A stretch of DNA of 60,775 bases from assembly GCA_902826155.1 (NCBI GenBank), contig CADEDU010000038.1, positions 1-60,775 of the forward strand, given 5' to 3'. How positions within the stretch are numbered: the stretch's first letter is position 1; every line of letters starts with the position of its first letter. Below, piece after piece: positions 45,370-54,130 of this stretch. A program made the translations under genes and the position numbers. The notes beneath the pieces are model-generated. The model did no database searches and was not told the origin of the DNA. It worked only from the letters and a program-made list of their open reading frames with translations. This DNA is from an uncultured beta proteobacterium. GTDB taxonomy: Bacteria; Pseudomonadota; Gammaproteobacteria; Burkholderiales; SG8-39.

Positions 45370-45639
45370 TCACTCGACCACGGATCCGCGCAGCGCGTAA
45401 CGTGCTAGCGCCACGGTGCTCAGGAAACCGATCAGCGAAATCAATAGCGCTGCCTCGAAATACGCCGTGCCGCTGCCATCGATTCCCAACAATATGAGGA
45501 GCGCAACAACGTTGATGTACAGCGTATCGAGCGCAAGGACCCGATCGGGGATGCTTGGGCCGATGAGCAGCCGGCCCAACGTGAACGCGATCGAAACGCC
45601 AATTGCCACGAACGCGAGGGCGATAGCGGTGGCTAGCAT
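45370..45639 (-). CDS. mrpF: MrpF Na+/H+ antiporter subunit
   Basis: An 89-residue protein with three membrane helices. It has the MrpF motif LLIGPSIPDRVLALDTLYINVVALLILLG and the end ALARYALRGSVVE. It starts inside the 3' end of mrpE and its stop is six bases before mrpG. The order E-F-G is the usual one. Confidence 0.9.
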   Translation of the reverse strand: MLATAIALAFVAIGVSIAFTLGRLLIGPSIPDRVLALDTLYINVVALLILLGIDGSGTAYFEAALLISLIGFLSTVALARYALRGSVVE

Positions 45640-46121
45640 CGAAAGATCTCCTTGAGTGGACGCTCATAGCGTGACTTGATCTGGGCGATGAGCGCCGCCG
45701 GATCGGCGCAATCGAGCGCATGCACGAGCAAGCGTCTGCGGTTGAGATCGAGCACCGCCGATACGGTGCCCGGCGTCATCGTGATGATGCTGGCCAGCAG
45801 ATTCGCGGCATAAGGATGCGCGGCATCCAACGGAATCTCCAAGAACGCAGGTCGTAGCCGCTCCATACGACCGAGCACCAGGCGCGCCACGGTGATATTC
45901 GAGATAATGATGTCCCAGATTACGATCGCAGTGAGTTTGACGATGAGTCCCGGCGCATGAATGCCCTCGCCGGCATCGAACAGCCGGCGCAAGGGAAGCG
46001 GGATGATTACTCCTAAGAGCACGCCGGCGACCACGCTCAATGCCGAGATCTCGCGGGTGAGCACGATCCACGTGAGCGTGATCACCATAGACAACAGCGG
46101 GAAAGGGAAGATGCGCTTCAT
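45633..46121 (-). CDS. mrpE: MrpE Na+/H+ antiporter subunit
   Basis: A 162-residue protein. MrpE features are two N-terminal membrane helices (about residues 5-45), the VKLTAIVIWDIIISNITVARLVLG segment and the ITMTPGTVSAVLDLNRRRLLVHALD conserved block, ending with SRYERPLKEIF. An ATG 22 codons upstream gives an unlikely leader, so I start at MKRIFPF. The stop overlaps mrpF by 7 bases. Confidence 0.88.
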   Translation of the reverse strand: MKRIFPFPLLSMVITLTWIVLTREISALSVVAGVLLGVIIPLPLRRLFDAGEGIHAPGLIVKLTAIVIWDIIISNITVARLVLGRMERLRPAFLEIPLDAAHPYAANLLASIITMTPGTVSAVLDLNRRRLLVHALDCADPAALIAQIKSRYERPLKEIFRC

Positions 46122-46134
46122 GGTCGAATGCCCC

Positions 46135-47688
46135 CTATTGCCTGTGCCCGGGGATGAATGGCATCGACTCCAGCGTGTCATTCCCAATCGCGCGCGGATC
46201 GAGCACCGAGCGCGTGTAAGCGTGCCGGTCGATCACCTGTTGAGCGGTGCGCTCGCTGAACTGCAGCAGCGGTCCAGCGCCCACGATTAGCGCGCCGAGC
46301 AGCGCGAGCAGTACGCCGACCGATGCGACGCGAGCCGCGCCGATGGTCGATCGTTCCGAACGCTGCTCGAACGTATTCCATAGCAACACGCTGTAGCTGC
46401 GCGAGACTGCGACCAGTGCGACGAAGCTCGCCACCAGGACGGCGAGCCAAGGCATCCAGAAGAACTCGCCGTCGGCGACCGCTTGCAGTACCAGGACTTT
46501 GCCGATGAAGCCTGAGGTGGGCGGCAAGCCCACGGCGGCGCCGGCAGCGAGCGCCAGCGCGAATCCGATTAGGAACGGGTGGCGCAGAGAGGGGCCTGGA
46601 ATCAATCGGTCCGCGGTTTCGCCGCGCTCTCGGCTGACCACTTCGGCGATCAGGAACAGCGCGGCTGTCGCCGCCGTGCTGTGCACGAGATAGTAGGTCG
46701 CGGCGGTCAGGCTCACCACGGTGCCCTGGGCGGCGACGATGAACAAAGTGCCCAGGGAGAGAATGGTGAGATAGGCGGCCAGCCCGCGCAGCGTGTCGGC
46801 GCGAAGCGCCCCGAGCGCACCGAAGAGCACAGTCGCGATCGCCATCGCGAACAGCCAGGGCGTGGCCAGGGCGGCGTTAGGGCCCGCATCCTGACCGTAC
46901 AGCAACGGATACACGCGGATGATCGCGTACACGCCAACTTTGGTCATGATGGCGAAAAGGCATGCGACCGGAGCGGCGGCGGCGGGATAGCTCGCGGGGA
47001 GCCAGAAATAAAATGGAAACAGCGCGGCTTTCACGGCGAACACTACGAGCAGCATGAGTCCAGCGGAACCTGCGATGGCGGCCTCCGTTCCGCCGAGCGC
47101 GGCGATCCTTGCAGACAGATGGGCGAGGTTGAGCGTGCCGGTCACGCTGTAGAGCAGGCTTACCGCGATGAGAAAGATGGCCGACGCAGTCAGGTTGATC
47201 ACCACGTAGTGAAAGGCTGCTCGCGCACGTGCCGGCCCTTGGCCGTGCAGGAGCAGACAGTAAGAGGCGGCCAGAAGCACCTCGAAGAACACGAACAGAT
47301 TAAACAAATCTCCGGTGAGAAACGCGCCGTTCAACCCCATCAACTGCAATTGCCAGAAGGTGTGAAAGTGGCGGCCACGCCGCTCCCATTCCGATGTCGC
47401 GTACAGCAGGGCGGCGCCAGAGACAGTTGCGGTGAGCAGAAGCATCAGAGCGGAGAGCCGATCGAGCACCAGGACGATCCCGTACGGTGCGGGCCAGTCC
47501 CCGAGCTCGTAGATCCGAGGTGCATCGTCCAGCGCGCTGGTCAACAGAACGAGTGCGAGCAGCCACTGCAACGCCGCGCTTCCCAATCCCAGCACACGAA
47601 CGAGTCCACGCCGCTCGTCGCCGACGATGGCGAGCACCGCTGCGGCGAGCAATGGCACGACGACCGGCAGGACGGCAAGCTGATTCAT
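46135..47688 (-). CDS. mrpD: MrpD Na+/H+ antiporter subunit
   Basis: A 517-residue membrane protein of the NuoN/MrpD family with about 14 helices. The conserved helix 5-7 region has WQLQLMGLNGAFLTGDLFNLFVFFEVLLAASYCLLLHG, where the glutamate in FFEVL is the key residue of the family, and the lysine in VVFAVKAALFPFYFWLPASYPAAAAP. It resembles a complex I antiporter-like subunit and pumps ions with MrpA. It overlaps the mrpC gene by four bases. Confidence 0.93.
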   Translation of the reverse strand: MNQLAVLPVVVPLLAAAVLAIVGDERRGLVRVLGLGSAALQWLLALVLLTSALDDAPRIYELGDWPAPYGIVLVLDRLSALMLLLTATVSGAALLYATSEWERRGRHFHTFWQLQLMGLNGAFLTGDLFNLFVFFEVLLAASYCLLLHGQGPARARAAFHYVVINLTASAIFLIAVSLLYSVTGTLNLAHLSARIAALGGTEAAIAGSAGLMLLVVFAVKAALFPFYFWLPASYPAAAAPVACLFAIMTKVGVYAIIRVYPLLYGQDAGPNAALATPWLFAMAIATVLFGALGALRADTLRGLAAYLTILSLGTLFIVAAQGTVVSLTAATYYLVHSTAATAALFLIAEVVSRERGETADRLIPGPSLRHPFLIGFALALAAGAAVGLPPTSGFIGKVLVLQAVADGEFFWMPWLAVLVASFVALVAVSRSYSVLLWNTFEQRSERSTIGAARVASVGVLLALLGALIVGAGPLLQFSERTAQQVIDRHAYTRSVLDPRAIGNDTLESMPFIPGHRQ

Positions 47689-48029
47689 GGGCGAGGGACT
47701 TCTCGTGGCTCGGCGCCGTCCACATGATCGGAGCCGGTGTCGTGACGCGCGCGGATGGCCAGCTCAATTGCGAATCCGGTCATGCCGAAGCCGATCACGA
47801 TTGCGGTGAGGACCAACGCCTGCGGCAACGGATCGGTGTAGCGCTCGGCGCTCGTGGAGACGAGCGGCGGTGCGCTGGTGGCGAGCCGTCCCATGACGAA
47901 GATGAAGACGTTTACTGCATAGGAGATGAGGGACAGTCCGAGGATCACCGGGTAGGTACGGGCGCGCAGCAGCAAATACACCCCGCATCCAAAGACGATG
48001 CCGATCGCGCTGGCGACGAGGAGTTCCAT
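47685..48029 (-). CDS. mrpC: MrpC Na+/H+ antiporter subunit
   Basis: A 114-residue NuoK-like protein with three helices: GIVFGCGVYLLLRARTYPVILGLSLISYAVNVFIFVMG, then TDPLPQALVLTAIVIGFGMTGFAIELAI. The conserved DPLPQALVLTAIVI signature is complete. The ATG overlaps the mrpA stop (TGATG), and its own stop overlaps the mrpD start. A longer frame upstream is not real because it runs antisense to nothing but through mrpA. Confidence 0.93.
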   Translation of the reverse strand: MELLVASAIGIVFGCGVYLLLRARTYPVILGLSLISYAVNVFIFVMGRLATSAPPLVSTSAERYTDPLPQALVLTAIVIGFGMTGFAIELAIRARHDTGSDHVDGAEPREVPRP

Positions 48030-50821
48030 CAGCGGCCTGTGCTCGCGTCGTACGACGGCCCGGTGCGCCCAAGTACGACGAGCGTGAGCAAGGTGGCGCC
48101 CACAACGGTCACGTAGACGCCGAGATCGAACAGGGCGGCCGAAGCGAGCGGCACTTCGCCCAGGAGTGGAATACGCGGATGGCCGTGCGTGCTGGTAAGG
48201 AAAGGCGCGCCGAACCAGAAACTCCCGATGCCGGTCAGGCAAGCGATCCCCAATCCCGCGCCGATGGTCCGATCGAATCGAATCGCCATGCGCTGCTCGG
48301 TATCGACCAGCCCGCGGGCGATGAATTGCATCACCAGCGCGGTGGCGGTGACCAGACCTGCGATAAAGCCGCCGCCCGGCGCGTTGTGTCCGCGAAAGAA
48401 AATGTAAGCCGATACCGCCAGCGCAAGGGGCAGCAGCCAGCGGCTCACGACCCGAAGCATCAATGGGAAACACTCGACCGAGGCGGCAGAGTTGGCCGGG
48501 TCCGCGCTCGCGAGGCGCACACCGTCAAGCATCGCAGCCACGCCGAGCGCGGCGATGCCGAGTACCGTGATCTCGCCCAGCGTATCGAATCCACGGAAGT
48601 CGACGAGGATGACGTTGACGACATTGGCCCCGCCGCCGTCTGGCACGCTGCGCGACAGGAAATATCCGGCGATCGACTCGTGTGGGCGTGTGAGTACGGC
48701 ATACACCAGGATCGACAAGCCGGCGCCGGCGATCGTAGCCAGCGCCGCATGTCCCAGGCGCCGAGCAGGCGGGGATTCGATCGGGGTTTCGCGCGGCAAC
48801 AGCGCGAGTCCCATCAGCAGGAGCACTGTCGAGACGACCTCGACCGAAAGCTGCGTCAACGCGAGATCCGGCGCGGAGAAAGCCACGAAGGCAAGTGAAG
48901 CACCAAGGCCCACCACGGCCACCAGGATCGTGGCGAACAACCGATCGCGGTGACGCACCGTGCAGATGACAGCCGCTGCGACGACCGCGATCCACACCAG
49001 AACAGCGACCGGGTTGGCCTCGAGCGTCGGTGCATTGCCCAAGTGGAGGCCGCCCGCGAGAAAGGGTGTGGCGGCGGCGAGGATCGCGAACCCGATGAGG
49101 ACGGCAAGATACGATTGCAGCGAATTACTCTGCAGCCGATTGGTGATGCGACGCGAGGTCACGATGAGCATCTCCAGGAACACGTCGTGCCCGCTGCGCG
49201 CCGTGATGGGCACGGCTTCGTGACGATGCAACACATAGACGCGCTGGAGAAACAGATAGACCGCGATGCCGGCGAGAATGGCAACAACACTCATCGCCAG
49301 GGGCCAGTTGAAGCCGTGCCAAAGCGCCAGCGTGAAATCGGGTAATGGCGCGCCGTAGACCGCAGTCGCAGCCACGTTCACGATCGGCCCCACCGCCGCC
49401 GCTGGCAGGAGCCCCACGACGATGCACAGCAGAACAAGCACCTCGACCGGAAGCTTCATGAAGCGCGGCGGCTCGTGTCCTGGGCGAGCCGCGCCGCGCG
49501 GCTCGCCGTGGAAGAACACGTCGTGAATGAACCGCAGCGAATAGGCAACGCTGCAGGTCCCCCCGACGAGAACCAGGTACGGCACGAACTGGCTGAACGT
49601 ACCGAGCTCGCGCGTGGCGAGCGCTTCGGCGAAGAACATCTCCTTGGATAGGAATCCGTTGAAGAGGGGGACGCCGGCCATGGCAGCCGCGGACACCATT
49701 GCCAAGGTAGCGGTATAGGGCATGGTCTTCCACAGGCCGGCGAGCTCGCGCATGTCGCGGCTGCCCGCTTCGTGATCGATGATGCCGGCGGCCATGAAGA
49801 GCGACGCCTTGAAGATCGCGTGATTCAGGATGTGGAACACGGCAGCCACTGCGGATAGTGGCGATTGCAGTCCGAGCAGAAACATCACGATGCCCAGATG
49901 GCTCACCGTCGAGTAGGCGAGCAGCCCCTTGAGATCGTGCTTGAACATCGCGACGAAAGCGGCAAATACCATTGTCGCCAGCCCGGTGCAGGCGACCACG
50001 ATGCTGAACAGATCGGTGCCGCCAAGCACGGGGTACAGCCTCGCGACCAAGAAGATCCCGGCCTTGACCATCGTTGCCGAATGCAGGTAGGCCGATACCG
50101 GGGTGGGTGCGGCCATCGCCGCGGGCAGCCAGAAGTGAAACGGAAACTGCGCCGATTTGGTGAAGGCGCCGAACAGAATCAGAAGCAGCGCAACCGGATA
50201 GCGCGGATCAGCTTGGACCCGTTCACGTTCTGCGAGCAGCGCTCCGATCTCGAACGTGCCCGCCATGTTGCCCAGGAGCACAAACCCGGCGAGCATCGCC
50301 AGGCCGCCACCGCCGGTCACGACGAGCGCGAGCCGCGCCGAGCGCCGTGCTTCGGCGTGCCTGTGCCAGTACCCGATGAGTAGGAACGACGCGAGGCTGG
50401 TGAGCTCCCAGAAGATCGCGAGCAGCAGCAGGTTGTCCGCGAGGACGATCCCGAGCATCGCTGCCATGAAGAACATCAAGTAGGCATAGAACTTCCCGAT
50501 TGGATCGGCATCGGAGAGGTAGTACCGCGCATACAGGATGATCAGCAGCCCGACCGCCGGAATCAGCACGCCGAACATCAAGGCAAGGCCGTCCAAGCGC
50601 AATGCGATCGATAATCCCATCACGTCGATCCAAGGCAGCCGTAGCGCGATGACCCCGCCCGATGTGACCGCCGGCGCACAGCTCAGGATCGCCGCGAGCG
50701 GCAATGCGGTCACTAGAGCGGTCAGCCATGCGCTCGCCGAACGGCCGATGCGTGCGCCCAGCAACGCGAAGGTCGTTCCGAGTAGCAGCGGCGAGAGGAC
50801 CGCGACGAGCAGGTTCATCAA
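48029..50821 (-). CDS. mrpA: Fused MrpA-MrpB Na+/H+ antiporter subunit
   Basis: A 930-residue fusion. The NuoL-like MrpA part covers about residues 1-650, with LLLAIFWELTSLASFLLIGYWH and the KSAQFPFHFWLPAAMAAPTPVSAYLHSATMVKAG block. The MrpA C-terminal region follows (LALTQLSVEVVSTVLLLMGLALLPR), and the final 150 residues are MrpB (LLPLALAVSAYIFFRGHNAPGGGFIAGLV to LFDLGVYVTVVGATLL). Such AB fusions occur in group 2 mrp operons. The complex extrudes Na+ in exchange for H+. It is the first gene of the operon A(B)-C-D-E-F-G. Confidence 0.92.
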   Translation of the reverse strand: MMNLLVAVLSPLLLGTTFALLGARIGRSASAWLTALVTALPLAAILSCAPAVTSGGVIALRLPWIDVMGLSIALRLDGLALMFGVLIPAVGLLIILYARYYLSDADPIGKFYAYLMFFMAAMLGIVLADNLLLLAIFWELTSLASFLLIGYWHRHAEARRSARLALVVTGGGGLAMLAGFVLLGNMAGTFEIGALLAERERVQADPRYPVALLLILFGAFTKSAQFPFHFWLPAAMAAPTPVSAYLHSATMVKAGIFLVARLYPVLGGTDLFSIVVACTGLATMVFAAFVAMFKHDLKGLLAYSTVSHLGIVMFLLGLQSPLSAVAAVFHILNHAIFKASLFMAAGIIDHEAGSRDMRELAGLWKTMPYTATLAMVSAAAMAGVPLFNGFLSKEMFFAEALATRELGTFSQFVPYLVLVGGTCSVAYSLRFIHDVFFHGEPRGAARPGHEPPRFMKLPVEVLVLLCIVVGLLPAAAVGPIVNVAATAVYGAPLPDFTLALWHGFNWPLAMSVVAILAGIAVYLFLQRVYVLHRHEAVPITARSGHDVFLEMLIVTSRRITNRLQSNSLQSYLAVLIGFAILAAATPFLAGGLHLGNAPTLEANPVAVLVWIAVVAAAVICTVRHRDRLFATILVAVVGLGASLAFVAFSAPDLALTQLSVEVVSTVLLLMGLALLPRETPIESPPARRLGHAALATIAGAGLSILVYAVLTRPHESIAGYFLSRSVPDGGGANVVNVILVDFRGFDTLGEITVLGIAALGVAAMLDGVRLASADPANSAASVECFPLMLRVVSRWLLPLALAVSAYIFFRGHNAPGGGFIAGLVTATALVMQFIARGLVDTEQRMAIRFDRTIGAGLGIACLTGIGSFWFGAPFLTSTHGHPRIPLLGEVPLASAALFDLGVYVTVVGATLLTLVVLGRTGPSYDASTGR

Positions 50822-51184
50822 ATATGACGAGTCGCACGCCGCCCATCGCTAGTCCAATTGCGATGGCGCGACTCGATGTCGTTAGCAGGAAGGCGGCGAC
50901 TCGAGGGGAACTCTCGTACTCTGCGCGCGCAATTTTGGTTGCGAGGTCCGGTGCGCCGCAAGAACTCAAACCGCTGTTACGTTACTTGAGTTCGATAAGC
51001 GTGCCAACTGATTCGAAGGTGAAAATCGCGGGGATGGCTTTGTATGTAAAGCCCTTACGTGAAACAACTTACGGCGCTCTCACGAACGCTGCTTACCGTT
51101 TGATCGGACGCAACTGATGCGTCCACGCAGTGAGGTACTAGAATCAACTTTGTGCTCGATCGAGTCCTGGCGTAATTCCATCCA
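50822..51184. other. Stretch without a gene, mrp and fixJ-type promoters
   Basis: 363 bases between divergent genes (mrpA on minus, FixJ-type regulator on plus). It must carry both promoters. Weakly coding frames are visible on both strands, but none is convincing. I see no clear inverted repeat or terminator. Confidence 0.4.
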
Positions 51185-51832
51185 ATGAAAGAACCTGCTC
51201 CGGCCAACGAAGCCATTGCGCGCAGTGAATCGACGGTCTTCGTCGTCGATGACGATCCGGGCGTGCGTGACGCGTTTTCGATGCTTCTAGAGCTGAGCGG
51301 CTTCAGCGTGGAGTGTTTTGCCTCGGCGGATCAGTTCCTCGCACGCTATCGCGACGGTCAGCCGGGGTGCATCGTGCTCGACCTGAGCATGCCTGGAATG
51401 AGCGGGCTGGAGCTTCAGTCCACGCTCGTCGAGCGGGGGCTGGGCCTGCCTGTCATCATCGTTACGGCCCATGGGGATGTTGCTTCGGTGCGCGCGAGTC
51501 TGAAGGCGGGCGCGGTCGACTTCATCGAGAAACCTGTCGACGACCAGGTGCTCGTCTCGGCAGTGCGGGACGCCCTCGAGCGCGACAGACGATTTCGAAC
51601 GGAGACCTCTGAGCGAGAGTCGATAAAGCAATGCATCAAGAGTCTGTCCGAGCGCGAGCGCGAGGTGTTGGATCGCGTCGTGGCGGGACAGCACAACCGA
51701 GAGATTGCCGCCACATTGGATCTCAGTCCCCGTACCGTGGAGATCTACAAAGCGCGAATGATGAACAAGATGGGCGTGAAGCGCATTCCTGAGCTGGTGC
51801 AACGAGTGCTCAGCCTAACGCGCACTGGCTGA
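51185..51832 (+). CDS. FixJ-family response regulator
   Basis: A 215-residue regulator. The receiver has Asp22-Asp23-Asp24, the phosphoacceptor Asp66 in CIVLDLSMPGMSGLEL, and Lys116 (FIEKPVDD). The C-terminal LuxR-type helix-turn-helix runs from about 152: LSEREREVLDRVVAGQHNREIAATLDLSPRTVEIYKARMMNKMGV. It likely pairs with the MASE1 kinase gene just downstream on the opposite strand, because they are the only unpaired partners in this area. Target genes may be those of the island. Confidence 0.92.
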   Translation: MKEPAPANEAIARSESTVFVVDDDPGVRDAFSMLLELSGFSVECFASADQFLARYRDGQPGCIVLDLSMPGMSGLELQSTLVERGLGLPVIIVTAHGDVASVRASLKAGAVDFIEKPVDDQVLVSAVRDALERDRRFRTETSERESIKQCIKSLSEREREVLDRVVAGQHNREIAATLDLSPRTVEIYKARMMNKMGVKRIPELVQRVLSLTRTG

Positions 51833-51880
51833 CATTTTGGTCCGCATCATTCATGCGTGGCAGGCGCACGATTCCCTGTA

Positions 51881-51891
51881 AGGGAAGCCCT
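51881..51891. promoter_or_regulatory. AGGG-N3-CCCT site behind the FixJ-type gene
   Basis: TA-AGGG-AAG-CCCT-GTATT resembles TAGGG-AAGTC-CCCTATA at 37645. It lies 49 bases after the regulator gene and 77 before the start of the small gene at 51968, so it could belong to a promoter for that gene. The spacer is two bases shorter than at 37645. Confidence 0.35.
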
Positions 51892-51967
51892 GTATTTTCT
51901 CCAACGAGCGATACCGGTAGGCTGCGGCGGCGGCGTCGTGTGCCGTCTCCTAGAGGATCCGCTTCGG

Positions 51968-52153
51968 ATGTGGCTGGAATTGCGCCAATGGTTTGATACG
52001 CTGGAGCCCGCATTCATCTTTCTGATGTGTGTGCCATTCATCGTGGCAGCGGTCGGATTGTTCGCCTACTTCGGCGATGAAACGCGGCGCAAGCACATGC
52101 GGCGAGGTGCCGGTTCCGCCCCGAGCGGCACGCAGAGACGCAGCGCGTTTTGA
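51968..52153 (+). CDS. Small single-pass membrane protein
   Basis: A 61-residue protein MWLELRQWFDTLEPAFIFLM onward with one membrane helix (about residues 15-35) and a basic tail (DETRRKHMRRGAG). An AGAGGATC sequence upstream could serve as ribosome binding site. The gene is shorter than the surrounding open frame. I do not know a family for it. Tentative. Confidence 0.4.
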   Translation: MWLELRQWFDTLEPAFIFLMCVPFIVAAVGLFAYFGDETRRKHMRRGAGSAPSGTQRRSAF

Positions 52154-52187
52154 GGACGTGTCGCGGCCAGGTGATTCGCGAGAATCT

Positions 52188-53813
52188 CTAGGGAGGGGCT
52201 GCGCGCGGCAGGCGCACCTTGAACACGCCCGAAGCCCCTGGTTCAGCCCATAGTTCTCCGCCGTGCGCATGCACGATGGATTTGCTGATGACCAAGCCCA
52301 GGCCCATCCCGCTCGGTTTGGTCGTTGCCAAGGGTTCGAACAGCGCGGCAGCACGCTCGTGGGTGAGCCCGGTACCGGTATCTCTCACCGTGATCAGCAT
52401 TTGGGCAGGATCGACTCCGCTGATTTCGACGTCGACTCGCTTCGCCGACGCGTTCGCGGCACAGACGGCCTCGATTGCGTTGCTGATTAAATTGCGCAAC
52501 ACGATCGACATCTGCGTGCGGTCCAGGAGAAGCTCGCCGCTGTCACCTGCGCTCGTCAAGCTGACCTCGATGCCGCGCGTCGCGCCGCTCGATTCGATCT
52601 TGGTCAACACATCGCGCACAAGTATCGATAGATCTGCCGGCTCGAGCCGCAGGGCCCCGGTGCGAAAGAAATCCCGCAATCGGTGCAAGACTTCCGAGGC
52701 GCGATTGACTTCGTCCCGAATCTTTTCGAGCACGGCTTGCAGCGCGGGCCGCTGGTCGCCCGGTCGATCGGAGATCAGAGAGACGACCTTGGCGTAGCTC
52801 GTTAGCGCGGTGAGCGGTTGATGCAGCTCATGCGCGAGGCCGCCGGCGATTTCACCCGCGGTGGCAAGATGTCGCGCGTGCCGCAAGTTCTCCGCCACGC
52901 TTTCACGCTCGTCTACCGTCACGCCTAGGAACAGCCCCGTCAATACCAGCGCAATCAGTAGAGCTTGCAGCTCGAACGTCGAGAGCGCAGTCTGGCCACC
53001 GACCTGCACGGTAAGAATGACGCTGCACTGGATGAGCGCGTTCGCCCAGATCGCCCCGGCGAGCCCATCGCGTGCCGCGACCCACACGAGCGGTAGGAAC
53101 AGCACATAGAAGTATTTGAATTGATCGGCGGTGCCGGGACCGAACACGAACCACAGCACGAGCCCCATGACCGTGGCCTGGGCGAGCGTCTCGCGGCGGC
53201 CGAGCTTGCCCATCAAGCGTTGTCGCAGAGCGACTTCAGTGATGCTGAACAGCAACGGAAGCGTTACGGCCATTCCCACGACTTCGCCGATCCAGAACCG
53301 CACGATGGCGGTAGCGATCTGGGCCGAGTCGATCAGCCCGAGAAGGGCCAATGCAGATACGTAGACGGATCCTGTTGCCGCGCTACCCAGCGCGATCGCT
53401 CCGCTCAGTCGAAATAGGTCACGCTGTGTTGCGAGCTTCGGATCGACCGAGAGCGGCCCGCGCAGCAAGAGCACGATGAGTCCATAGCCGGTGGTCAAAA
53501 TCGCGGTAAGCAGCAACGCGGTGAGCGAGAGGGGCTCAGTCTGGCGGACGAGAATCTCGGCTGCGAACACGGCCAACGCCACGGCGGGTGTCCATCGAAG
53601 ACCGAGCGCAAATAGCCCATAAACGGCAATCGCCGATTGTGGACTCCAAGGCGTGACGTTGAAATGCTGCCAAGGATGGATGAAGCTTATCCAATCAAGC
53701 AGCAGGTACGCGCAGATGAGGCCAACTGCGATTAGCGGTGGGCTAGGCCTGGGGGCGAGGACTCCGGGGACGGCAGCGGCGCTGCGCCAGAGGTGATGGG
53801 TTCGCTTGAGCAT
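52188..53813 (-). CDS. MASE1-type sensor histidine kinase
   Basis: A 541-residue kinase. The N-terminal half has about eight membrane helices of the MASE1 type (residues about 24-300). The FixL/NtrB-type kinase core follows: GEIAGGLAHELHQPLTALTSYAKVV with His328 as phosphoacceptor, an N box (LRNLISNAIEAVC) and the glycine boxes VRDTGTGL and GMGLGLVISKSIVHAHGG. The start at 53813 avoids a long unlikely leader. It faces the FixJ-type gene, 34 bases beyond the small gene, and probably phosphorylates that regulator. The signal sensed by MASE1 is not known. Confidence 0.9.
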   Translation of the reverse strand: MLKRTHHLWRSAAAVPGVLAPRPSPPLIAVGLICAYLLLDWISFIHPWQHFNVTPWSPQSAIAVYGLFALGLRWTPAVALAVFAAEILVRQTEPLSLTALLLTAILTTGYGLIVLLLRGPLSVDPKLATQRDLFRLSGAIALGSAATGSVYVSALALLGLIDSAQIATAIVRFWIGEVVGMAVTLPLLFSITEVALRQRLMGKLGRRETLAQATVMGLVLWFVFGPGTADQFKYFYVLFLPLVWVAARDGLAGAIWANALIQCSVILTVQVGGQTALSTFELQALLIALVLTGLFLGVTVDERESVAENLRHARHLATAGEIAGGLAHELHQPLTALTSYAKVVSLISDRPGDQRPALQAVLEKIRDEVNRASEVLHRLRDFFRTGALRLEPADLSILVRDVLTKIESSGATRGIEVSLTSAGDSGELLLDRTQMSIVLRNLISNAIEAVCAANASAKRVDVEISGVDPAQMLITVRDTGTGLTHERAAALFEPLATTKPSGMGLGLVISKSIVHAHGGELWAEPGASGVFKVRLPRAAPP

Positions 53814-54130
53814 GGCAGGAATTGACCCCACAGGATCCGTGCCCGTCAAGCGCGGCGACGGGTGTCTCGATCGACCTATCCGATTGATGACTGAACAGTC
53901 TACGCAAATGAGCACGCTAAGATGCCCGTCGACGTCGGTCGCTCAATTACCCGGTAGCGCGACCCTCCACGGTAAACAGCCGCGCCGACCAAGACGGGTA
54001 CGTGGTGTGCGTTACGGAGAAGGCGGCGTTCCGTTTCATGCGGCCTCTCGATGGGATGCGTGCCATGCGGCATCGACAAGGTGCTGCGTCAGACCGGAGT
54101 TCCGCACCAGCATCCTGTGGTCGAAGCTGG
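53814..54130. other. Stretch without a recognisable gene
   Basis: 317 bases between the kinase gene and the SNF transporter gene. The kinase promoter must lie near its left end. Short open frames on both strands show no recognisable protein. No inverted repeat similar to the two AGGG sites is seen. Confidence 0.4.

Noticed and set aside
46579..47727. A 382-codon plus-strand open frame opposite mrpD
   Set aside because: Antisense of a clear MrpD gene. Its composition (many Arg, Gln, His) is typical of such shadows.
52188..53915. Longer kinase start at 53915
   Set aside because: The extra 34 residues are polar and out of pattern for MASE1 proteins. The ATG at 53813 is more plausible.
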